A stretch of 64,000 nt of DNA, taken from assembly GCA_029224185.1 (NCBI GenBank), contig CM055196.1, positions 20,858,509-20,922,508 on the forward strand. Reading direction: 5' to 3'. Positions 41,623 to 49,341 of this stretch are shown here, piece after piece (position 1 is the stretch's first letter; every line of letters starts with the position of its first letter). The position numbers and the translations under genes are program-made. The notes beneath the pieces are model-generated. The model did no database searches and was not told the DNA's origin. It saw only the letters and a list, made by a program, of their open reading frames with translations. The stretch comes from Karalla daura. Its lineage: Eukaryota > Chordata > Actinopteri > Chaetodontiformes > Leiognathidae.

Positions 41623-42021
41623 CAGGGTCGATTCTACACTGAAAAAAGTGGATTGTTGGTTTTAATTAAAACGATCTTGTCAACAGGCTCCACGCAAGTG
41701 TATCAAGTTGGCTAAAAGCAAAAATGTTAAGGTCATCTAAGATGACCTGTTGACAAAAAAATAAAAAGTAAGTTAAATGTTTCATTTTTTTGAGTGTAGG
41801 ATCAGAGGTTAAGGGGTGCTTTCCTGCTGGCCAGAAATTATATTTTTAAATAATTGAATCTCCACACGTGTGAGAGAATAACATAACACAGGTGTGTTTT
41901 TGTTGTTAAAATATTACACTTTGACCAAGTTTTGACGCTAATTTTACAGATTTTAGGGCTGCTGGGATTCAATTTAGGGGTGCTTTGCCCCCCGCCCCAA
42001 AATGGGCTGGAAAAGCCTATG
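41623..42021 (+). mobile_element. hAT-like MITE carrying a nested TA-target MITE
   Basis: The outer element starts CAGGGTCGATTCTA and ends GGCTGGAAAAGCCTATG (complement CATAGGCTTTTCCAGCC), the same two ends as the 35,355-35,634 copy. Exact 8-bp duplications CATCCATC flank it (41,615-41,622; 42,022-42,029). Inside, 41,637-41,796 is a separate palindromic MITE. Removing it with one TA restores GATTCTAGGATCAGAGG, the sequence pattern of the uninterrupted copy. Confidence 0.75.
41637..41796. mobile_element. Palindromic TA-target MITE nested in hAT-like element
   Basis: It starts CACTGAAAAAAGTGGATTG and ends CATTTTTTTGAGTG, with TA on both sides (41,635-41,636; 41,797-41,798). It keeps GGTCATCTAAGATGACC at its centre but lacks part of the right arm compared with 23,439-23,676. 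Confidence 0.75.
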
Positions 42022-42610
42022 CATCCATCCATCCGTTTTTTCAACCCACTTCATATGTAAACAGTGCTGTGATGGTCTGGTGGAGCCTATTTACAGAGAA
42101 CATAGGGCGAAGGCAGACAATACATCCTGGACACGTCACCAGTGCATTGTAGGACACTCTCTCTCTCTCTCAAACACACACACACACACAATGTTTTCAG
42201 GTGAATGTATGGCAAAAACGTAACACTTTGAGAACAGGAATTCACACACAGTCATTGGGGTTGACTCAGGCGTTGAGTCGATGCAGTTTGCAGTCATTAC
42301 TACCGGAAAGGTACATGAACTCTTCATGCCTGTCACTAAACCGTGAACTACTGGCTTTACGTTTGTCCTGCAGCATTTCTGTTTATTCCTAAGGTCTCAT
42401 ATTGAACAGTTCCTGTCAGTACCTGGAACTATTTGAAAACAGCAACTGAAAACAAAGCACATCCTTTTCCTGGAACTGAGGCCTTAGAGTCTGTGGTAGG
42501 AACCCAGAGAAAACACGCGCAAACATGGGGAGAACATGCTACACACCCAAATGGGTGGGAGAGGGACACAAACTAGCACTAACCGCTTTGCCGGCAAGTG
42601 ACCCTGAGTT
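42022..42610 (-). repeat. SINE-like repeat, interrupted copy
   Basis: The tail end CATCCATCCATCCG is followed by GGTGGAGCCTATTTACAG, CATAGGGCGAAGGCAGACA, and CACCAGTGCATTGTAGGACA, the complement of the repeat's tail half. After roughly 300 bp of CT/CA repeat and other sequence, the match resumes at about 42,490 with TAGGAACCCAGAGAAAACAC and GGGGAGAACATGC. The outer hAT-like element sits exactly at the tail of this copy. Confidence 0.55.
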
Positions 42611-43133
42611 GTGTATAATTAAATGTGTTGTTGTTTAATGTCATATCCATAGGGGAATATAATATCAGCTGACTTTTAGACTAAAGCTGCTGTTGAGAGC
42701 TGAGTTTAGATCAGGTCCAATGTGCTGATCTGGAAAAGGAAGAAGCCTATGCCCTTAAGGAATGGTTTCACAGCCAGGCAGTGGGAAAGAGCTCTAAAAT
42801 ACAGAGAAAATACCCTGTACTCATAGCACAAGCGTCTTGGCCATGCGTGAACTGATGTTGATGACATTCACATGTAGCTGTGATGCCTGAATGGCTTAAG
42901 TTGCTCTGAGGGTCTGAGCAGAGAAGCTGGAGGATGCAAGAGGCAGGAGACACGACTTAACGCCGAACAGACAAATACTTGAGCGGCGCTCCGTCCGTGG
43001 CGAGCGAGAACATTGCCCAAATGTAACATGTGATGTTAGACAGTACTCACGAAACCAAGCCCAGGCTTCAAAAAGCCCAATTCTGTCGCACTGTGCACTT
43101 TTCAGCTTTTTGTGGGTGTCATGTGGAGGTTCT
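42611..43133. other. Non-coding stretch
   Basis: Nothing recognised; the 96-codon minus-strand frame at about 42,896-43,186 shows no motif. Confidence 0.5.
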
Positions 43134-43197
43134 AAGCCATTCAACAGGCGAATCCCATGTTGTAAATAATATAAGAAAAAAAGCAAGAATGTGTCAG

Positions 43198-43624
43198 CAT
43201 ACAGTAGGTGTTGCTAACCCATGGGCATGCTGAAGCACCCCCAAAAAATGAATCTCAGCACCCTTTAAATTTGAGAGATTATTATTTATAAATTTTTTTT
43301 ACTATATCCTTTTTTTTTAAACAAGCTAAAAAAGTGTCAAAACCATACAGTTCAAGGTGGAAAGGTAATATTTTAACAACAAAAACACACCTTTTCTCTC
43401 ACAAATGTGGGAATGAAATTGTGTTAAAATGTAAAAAAAAATAAAGATATTTATCTTGCCTGGTCGGCAGCTCTGTGGGTGCTCAGCACCTCTAAACCTC
43501 TGATTCTACACTGAAAAAAAATTCAACATTGACTTTATTCATTTATTTAGTTAGTTCGTTAGTTAGTTAGTTAGTTAGTTAATTAGTTAGTTAGTCCAGT
43601 TTTTTCAGTATAGAATCGCCCCTG
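43198..43624 (-). mobile_element. hAT-like MITE carrying a nested TA-target MITE, second case
   Basis: The right end on the complement is CAGGGGCGATTCTA. The left end CATACAGTAGGTGTTGCTAA resembles CATAGGCGTTTCTAG with a small insertion. Exact 8-bp duplications TGTGTCAG lie at 43,190-43,197 and 43,625-43,632. The uninterrupted site exists in repeat B (44,375-44,382), which shows directly that this is an insertion. The nested MITE occupies 43,509-43,610, at the same position relative to the hAT end as in the 41,623 copy. Confidence 0.8.
43509..43610. mobile_element. Nested TA-target MITE with TTAG tract
   Basis: It starts CACTGAAAAAAAATTCAAC and ends CCAGTTTTTTCAGTA, with TA on both sides (43,507-43,508; 43,611-43,612). 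Much of the interior is replaced by a TTAG tetranucleotide run at about 43,549-43,596, which probably expanded after insertion. Confidence 0.65.
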
Positions 43625-43674
43625 TGTGTCAGTCACTGGTACGTTATCTAGTCCCATGAGAGCCAGAGTACTTA

Positions 43675-44308
43675 CCCGATATTCCACTGGATACTTACAG
43701 CTGCAACTGTAGCTTCAGTAAAGGGTCCCATATTCCACCCAGTGTGTTATGGCAGTGGTGCACCAGCTGAAATCGACAGCGATATCAGATCGTGCAATAC
43801 TTCCAGAAGTATGAGGTACCATGATAAACGCACGGTATAAAGGGAGCAACAGCAAACAATAGTTTACTTTGCTTTAGCTTGTGCTGTATCCTGTGGTTTT
43901 GTTTCAGAGGGGGCGGCCTGCCGCTACTAATTCGGACCTGACCTCTGTAGGCTCTCTCTCTCGATCTCTATCTCTGTCTCAACACCCTACACAACTTTTC
44001 TTTTCTCTCCCAATAAAATCTGGGACATTTTCAGTTTTAACTGGGACGCGTGATCAAGCTAATCTTATACGAGCTTTCTGTGTTATATTTTGAAGTTTGA
44101 CAGAAGTTAATCTGACACTGTAATGATAAACTTTCGGTCTGGTGCGATCCAATTGGTGTAGCATTAGCGGTAACCACAAAAAGTGATCGGGCTTGTTGAG
44201 CCCAACTATGTAGAAGAGGTCTCCACTGATTTTAATGGAAGATAATTGTGGCGGTTACCACATTGTAGCTCTGAGGTGTCGCTCACGTATTCTGTGGAAT
44301 ATTGGGAC
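43675..44308. other. Segment between direct repeats, with inverted ends
   Basis: GTCCCATATTCCAC (43,725-43,738) and GTGGAATATTGGGAC (44,294-44,308) are inverted copies of each other with a one-base gap. Between them are a TATAAAG-type box at about 43,837 and AATAAA at about 44,011, so this could be a small mobile unit or LTR-like piece. No primer-binding site, polypurine tract or protein is recognisable. Confidence 0.3.
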
Positions 44309-44424
44309 AAGCCATTCAACAGGTGAATCCCAATATATATCGTCATAAACAACATAAGAAAACAAGCAATAATATGTGTCAGTCACTGGTACGTTATCTA
44401 ATCCTATGAGAGTCAGAGTACTTA
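44309..44424 (+). repeat. Direct repeat B, uninterrupted
   Basis: It begins AAGCCATTCAACAGGTGAAT and ends CAGAGTACTTA, matching repeat A at high identity but with about 10 extra bases near 44,330. It holds the intact TGTGTCAG target at 44,375-44,382. Confidence 0.75.
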
Positions 44425-45165
44425 AGTTTCTTTCAGGTGTCAGCAGTGATGAACACACAGCAGTCCGGTGTCTGCATAACAAAAGTAGGTAATTTGGAAA
44501 GTTTTCACGTGTTAAATATTCACGCTGCCTGTTGAACACTCTTCCTGATCTCAGCCATGTTATCACTACTTGCGTAAGGGCAGTGTATCCGACTAAGTGC
44601 TGTAAAAACAACTACAAATCAAAATGCAGGCTCAAAGCTGATATATTTGGTATGATATCCCCTTCATTTTTGGACTTTTACATTCTAAATGCAGAAACTC
44701 ATTCCCAGAAATGAAGGCTACTTTTCAAAAACACCTCCGTATTTAGTTGTAAAACCATACTATGCCTTCAGTCAGACATTTTACATGATGTCTTTGAGCT
44801 CTGGTGATTGCCATTATGTGACATTACACCTGCCAAGTGGTGATGGGTTGTGACGATGATGATTAGTAGGTGTCAGAAATCTCAGCTTAGTGCTCAGTGC
44901 GGAGTCACTCTCAGGCAGCTACAGACACCTGTTGACACAGCTCCTAGTTTAGATGTGACGTCCGGTGTGTTGCACACACTTCTGGTTTTGTGTTTTTTTT
45001 TTTTTTTTTTTTGGGGGGGGGGGGGGGCTTTCTTTGCTTGTGTATATATAAAATGAATCTCGTCTGATTCGTTTTCCTCTGACATACCTTCTAATTGACT
45101 TAAAACCTTGATTTAATAGTTTGTTCTCCTCTCATCTGCCTTATATAATAACAACAATCCATCAT
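44425..45165. other. Non-coding stretch with T20G15 tract
   Basis: No gene recognised. T20 (44,993-45,012) runs directly into G15 (45,013-45,027). Confidence 0.6.
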
Positions 45166-45345
45166 GCCTTGGCCATATGGTGCCTCGCCTCACAGCAAGA
45201 AGGTCCAGGGTTCAACTCTGACGGTCTGAGGGACTTTCTGTGAGGAGTTTACATCTTTTCCTCATTTATGCGTGGCTTTTCTCCTTTTTCTATCCTGGTT
45301 TACTCCCACAGTCCAAAACCATGCATGTTAAGGCTGGAGACTCCA
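45166..45345 (+). repeat. tRNA-headed SINE-like repeat
   Basis: Blocks in order: GTGCCTCGCCTCACAGCAAG, AAGGTCCAGGGTTCAACTCT (position of the Pol III B box GGTTCRANTCC, diverged), GGACTTTCTGTGAGGAGTTT, and TACTCCCACAGTCCAAAACC with ATGCATGTTA. This is the head half of an abundant fish repeat; the tail half is missing. Confidence 0.6.
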
Positions 45346-45488
45346 AAATGGGCAAGATGAAGTTGATTATCTTGGCATCATGTTAAAAAATGGGATAACC
45401 TTGCTCCTGTATATCATCAACCTGTCCTGATTGTAAAACTCTTGCACTGATCATCTCCAAAACATCTTTCAAAAATCACAGGCAACAA
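45346..45488. other. Short spacer
   Basis: Nothing recognised. Confidence 0.5.
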
Positions 45489-45620
45489 AGGGGCCACATG
45501 ACAGCAGTGGTTAGAGCTGTCGATTCATAGCGAGAAGGTTGCTGTTTCATGTCCCAGACTCAATTTTTGACTACATTTGCATGTTCTTCCAGTGTTTGCT
45601 GCATTTGCCTGTTTGCCCCA
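45489..45620 (+). repeat. SINE-like repeat, second head copy
   Basis: GGGGCCACATGACAGCAGTG, GTTAGAGCTGTC, AGCGAGAAGGTTGC, and TTTGCATGTTCTTCCAGTG follow the same order as the preceding copy, in the same orientation. More diverged, and the B-box position (TTTCATGTCCC) is degraded. Confidence 0.5.
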
Positions 45621-46039
45621 AAACAAGCATTTCTAGGTGAATTTAGATCTAAAGGACCATTGTCTCATGTTGACATTACATTAAACGCAGCGCAATAAGA
45701 TTTTGCTCCTACCGACCTTAAAACCGAGTCCCGATTATCCCCCAAAAACATCACAGGAGACGGACAAACAATAAAACAGGTATTAGACAGCGTACTCCCT
45801 CCTGCAAGGCTGTGTGTCGTGTGGACGTGTGTGTGTGTGTTTTGTGTGGACGGGTGTGTGTGTGTGTGTTTGTCTGCGGTATCTGAAGCCCACAGTGCCA
45901 TCAGGCTCTCAAAAGAGGAACTGCTACTTTCCATGTACACCTCTCCACTCTGCCTCCCTGTCTCCAGCTCCAGCCTCCTCCGACTTGCATCCGATTTCAT
46001 TCCTCTATAATTTGCCATCATCTCTAGCAGTAGGTACGC
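45621..46039. other. Upstream flank of CpG-rich block
   Basis: GT runs at about 45,826-45,841 and 45,855-45,870. A minus-strand frame from 46,021 is interrupted by the encoded CA repeat and is not convincing. Nothing else recognised. Confidence 0.5.
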
Positions 46040-46330
46040 AGGCAGTTTGCTTGTGTCCTGCGTGTGCGCAAACGCCCGGCCACACGGACAGGCGACAGGA
46101 CTTCTCTATCTGCTTTATCTAAACGAGACTAAATAAATAAGCCTGGGTGCCAATCCGCCGCCGTCTGCGCAGACGCAGCCCCCCCTCCTCCCCGTCTCCC
46201 TCCCCTCCCACGCAGGCAGCGCAGTTGCGCCAGTCGCACTTGAGCAGGATCGCGGAGCGGAGTGCGCCCGGCAGCTCCGTCCGTTCGTCCGCAGAGTGCA
46301 TCGACTGCGCCAGGCGCAGAGGAGCGTGCG
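46040..46330 (+). promoter_or_regulatory. CpG-rich promoter-like block
   Basis: Local G+C and CpG density rise sharply here against an AT-leaning background. Visible elements include a CCAAT (46,150-46,154), NRF1-like GC palindromic runs (CTGCGCAGACGCAG, 46,164-46,177; TGCGCCAGGCGCAG near 46,306), and a long C/T-rich GA-box tract (about 46,179-46,210). No TATA box is near the likely start, which fits a CpG-island promoter. Direction is inferred from the downstream + strand splice donor. The exact transcription start cannot be fixed. Confidence 0.55.
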
Positions 46331-46694
46331 GCAGCGCAGCGCTGCGTGGGAGTAGTTACTGTTCTCCAGCTCCTCCTTTGCTTCCTCCTCCCTCCTGCGT
46401 ATCTTCATTCCTCGGACGAGTTGGGAGTCCCATCACCTGCGGGAGGTCCGCTCCGTGCGTGCGTGCGCGTTTGGGTCGTTTGGTTTTCAACTACAGCTCT
46501 TTGGATTTGGAGGCGCTTTTTTTTCTTTTCTTTGTTTGCGAGTTTGTCTTTCATCTTCCCAAGACGATGGACTTGAGATAGAGCGTCTCTCTCTCGCTGT
46601 CTCTCTCTCTCCATCTATCTGAGCTGTGCTGGCTGGGAGTTGCCGTCGGAGAGAGATGCGAAAGGATGCTCGGCAGCAGTGAAGGCTACAGCAG
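46180..46694 (+). other. Probable 5' exon of an unnamed gene
   Basis: The CpG-rich block continues through a CT-rich, leader-like sequence to a strong donor, CAG|GTGAGT at 46,694/46,695. The leader has three ATGs. The first (46,567) gives a 4-codon frame, MDLR. The second (46,656) gives an 8-codon frame ending at 46,682. The third (46,666, A at -3) stays open to the donor as M-L-G-S-S-E-G-Y-S plus two bases. Either the coding sequence starts at the third ATG or the whole exon is untranslated. I cannot identify the gene, and no further exon was recognised downstream, which implies a first intron longer than 17 kb if the call is right. The 5' boundary is approximate. Confidence 0.45.
46666..46694 (+). 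CDS. Possible start of coding sequence, partial
   Basis: An ATG with A at -3 opens nine codons (M-L-G-S-S-E-G-Y-S) and two bases of a tenth before the splice donor. Too short to assign a family. It overlaps the end of a short upstream frame in another register, an arrangement that would reduce initiation here. Confidence 0.2.
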
Positions 46695-47136
46695 GTGAGT
46701 GTCCGATCAGAGAGGGGTTCGTTTTCATCAGAGGATCGTGTTTCGTGCTCGGTATCAGTGCAGTTTCACGCAGGCTGGGTGTGAAGGAAGGAGGGTACTC
46801 ACTTCACCCTGCAGCCGGAGCCCAGCTTTCCCCCCCTTTCTTCCCCGGGCACATACATGTGGCGGATTCCTCTAAAACAGGCTTTTACATCTATATCAGC
46901 TATGACAGGAGTCGTGCACAATGGGTTTGACAGGACAGCGGAGCCAACAAACGGGCTGGAGTGTGTGTTAGGCGCGTCCTCTGCAGGTAAACTGCATCTC
47001 ATCCTCCTTCATCCTCTTCTCAGACTCGGAGGGAAAATGAATTTCTGGATGTGTTATCCAGACACTGTGGTCCCTGCCTCGTTTTCGCTCTGTGCTTGTC
47101 TGGCAGGACGCAAGCTTATGCCATTAATCAAATGTA

Positions 47137-47200
47137 ATGTGTGTGTGTGTGTGTGTGTATGTGTGTGTGTGCGCGAGAGAGAGAGAGCGAGAGAGAGGGA
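47137..47200. repeat. Compound GT/GA microsatellite
   Basis: A GT run with one interruption, then GCGCGA and a GA run. Confidence 0.9.
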
Positions 47201-47318
47201 GGTGGTGTTTGGGTGTTATAGAAGAGTGGTATATGGGGTAGAGGGGTGTATTGTAACATGTTATCTCAATCTAGGCTTTATTTACCACATATAGGCTCTG
47301 CTGAGATAACATTTCTCA

Positions 47319-47321
47319 TTG

Positions 47322-47352
<31 letters not shown>
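47319..47352. repeat. GT microsatellite
   Basis: GT repeat with a single GC interruption. Confidence 0.9.
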
Positions 47353-47852
47353 TGGGGATGAAGAGGGTGTTGTAAAGCAGTCGTGAGACTCCCCATATGC
47401 CATTTTATTCATCTGCAAAGATGGCTATCTGTTAAATGGACAGCTTCTCAAAGCAGAGCAGATTCACTGCTTCTGCTGGTGCTGCTGCAGCCCAGTCTTA
47501 CATTTTATTATCGATCCTCTGAAACGACTTTGGGAATTTTTTTTTGTTTTCAACACAACAGCAGCCATGGGATCTATATATAGCATACACTGCCACTGCA
47601 CAGGACCCAGGATGAAACTTGTCTGTGTGTGTGTGTGGTGCCACACACCGTCTATTATTTGTTATTCCAGGCAGCCTTTGCAGGGAATATATGACTGTGC
47701 CTCCTCCACGCCGCCAACCAACCCCCTAAAAAAATCTCCTTCCCTTTATTGTCCGCCGCTGCCTGTTATAATGACACACCGACAGTTGCAGCACAGTATC
47801 AGAAGACCGTGTGATGCTGTGCCTGCGGACATTCATAAAATGCTGTAGCTCT

Positions 47853-47866
47853 ATTGGTTATAAATA
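47853..47866 (+). promoter_or_regulatory. Possible TATA-type promoter or MEF2 site
   Basis: ATTGG (inverted CCAAT, 47,853-47,857) lies two bases from TATAAATA (47,859-47,866). The run TTATAAATAG also fits the MEF2 consensus YTAWWWWTAR. GC-rich sequence with AGCAGCAGC units follows about 20-80 bp downstream, which could be the start of an alternative first exon. There is no independent evidence of transcription, and a CCAAT box this close to a TATA box is unusual. Confidence 0.3.
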
Positions 47867-48851
47867 GCCGGAGGGAGCTGGCTGCCAGATAGAGCAGGAG
47901 CAGCCTCCCGTAGCTCCAGCACGAGCAGCAGCAAAAGCAAAAGCACAGGCTCTCAGGCTTTATCAGAGCTCAGCATCGGAGATGATAGATAGCTGATACA
48001 CTCGGAGATATCACACAGATGCTCGGGCAAGGGTGTGGCACAGGGGGCTCCATCTGTTCATTATAGCCTACCTGGAGATCTTTTTGTTTTCTCCCTTCAC
48101 CTCCTGCAGTTTTCCCCCTTCTTCCCAGCTTGTTTTGTGGTGCTCAGCAGTGACTTCAGACTGGCCTTATCCCGCCAAATGTTTCTCTTTTAATCCCTCA
48201 CAGTGTCAGTGCATTCCTGTAGGTGCGTCTCTCCCCCCTCTACCCCCCTCCTCCTCACACGCAGGCTTAAACCTTTTTTTTTTGTCAGCTTTTACAGTTG
48301 ATCTCTGTGATGGCTGGGGATGTTTCCGCCGCCTCACTCAATCATGGCTGCCTCGCAGTAGCCTAAGAGGCTGCTGAAGTGTGTGATCGGCTTTGTCCAG
48401 ATGCCCCCGACTTGCCGTCATTAAACAAATGTGCGGCCGCTGACCTTGGCTATCTACCAGTTGTCAATAGGATTCACCTCCCTGCCCTGCAATGGGCTCT
48501 AAGACACATGCATCTAAGGCTGCCCTCCCCCTCCTACCTACCTACTAACATTATGCTGCTGTTGACATACTGTATTGAATTACAACACGTTGATCAATGT
48601 TTGCAATAAGCCTAACCCCCTACATAGCGGCTGATATGATACAGAGTATCAGATGTCACGGGAGAATCATGCCCCCCCCCCCACCATAACAGCATTATAT
48701 TTCTGTGAAGTACGGCTACATCTCGCCGTGCTTGTAATTTAATCACATCCAGAGAGAGGATGGCAACAGGGAAGGGGTTTTTTTTGCGCTGCATTTTAAT
48801 CATTGCTAAAAGAAATCGGCGGCACTGTGGATTTGTCAGCAGAGCAGGAGT

Positions 48852-48898
48852 TGGGGGGTGGGGGGGTTGGAGATCGAGCGGGTGGGCGGGCGGGTGGG
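48852..48898 (+). other. G-quadruplex-prone tract
   Basis: GGGTGGGCGGGCGGGTGGG at 48,880-48,898 has five G3 runs separated by single bases; a GGGGGGTGGGGGGG tract lies just upstream. Such spacing is the most stable class of intramolecular quadruplex in vitro. Confidence 0.7.
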
Positions 48899-49310
48899 CA
48901 TTCGGCCGGCGGTGGTGGTTGTGTTGACCATGACCATCTTCTCACAACGCTCCAAATGACCAGCAGTGTGAGCGAGCGTGCTAACGCCGGCTTATGACGC
49001 GTTTGCATGTCTCTTGGAGACTGCTCATCGTGGGTGTAAAGCCAACACCTACTGCACTGACAAGGTGTTTATTAGCTCCCAGTTGTGAGGCCGTCGTGAT
49101 GCCTACATAATGCTACGCTGACACTGTGTGGAGAGTTTTCACCCGGGATGGCAATTATGTTGTTTTTTTGTTTTTTTTTCATAAGACCCGGCAGCCATTC
49201 CACTCCATGCCTCTGCCTTGATACATCACTGCCCGAGGCTGGATGGCATGTTTATAAAAGGGCCTGTGGTGGGATCATAGTCGCTGTTTGATAAGAAGGA
49301 GAAGGTGGTA

Positions 49311-49341
49311 GTGGGGGTGGGGGTGAGAAGGGGTGAGGGGG
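49311..49341 (+). other. Second G-rich quadruplex-prone tract
   Basis: Four runs of at least four G (GTGGGGGTGGGGGTGAGAAG, then GGGTGAGGGGGG) within about 31 bp. Confidence 0.55.

Larger units (their letters stand above)
43134..43674 (+). repeat. Direct repeat A, split by a hAT-like composite
   Basis: The outer parts (AAGCCATTCAACAGGCGAAT ... AATGTGTCAG and TCACTGGTACGTTATCTA ... CAGAGTACTTA) match direct repeat B at 44,309-44,424. The two halves are separated by the element at 43,198-43,624. Without the element and one copy of its 8-bp duplication the repeat is about 106 bp. Confidence 0.75.
46695..47858 (+). other. Probable start of long first intron
   Basis: Begins GTGAGT. Contains a compound GT/GA microsatellite (47,137-47,200) and a GT run (47,319-47,352). 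No exon recognised. Confidence 0.4.

Noticed and set aside
45489..45620. Possible tRNA gene
   Set aside because: Only promoter-box-like fragments in a SINE-like copy; no cloverleaf can be drawn.
45665..46021. 118-codon minus-strand frame beside the CpG block
   Set aside because: The first part looks mildly coding-like, but the frame then runs through an encoded CA repeat and has no splice signal or domain.
46147..46581. 144- and 104-codon frames over the CpG block
   Set aside because: They begin at non-ATG codons and encode Arg/Pro/Ser low complexity from GC-rich and CT-rich sequence, as expected of an untranslated leader.
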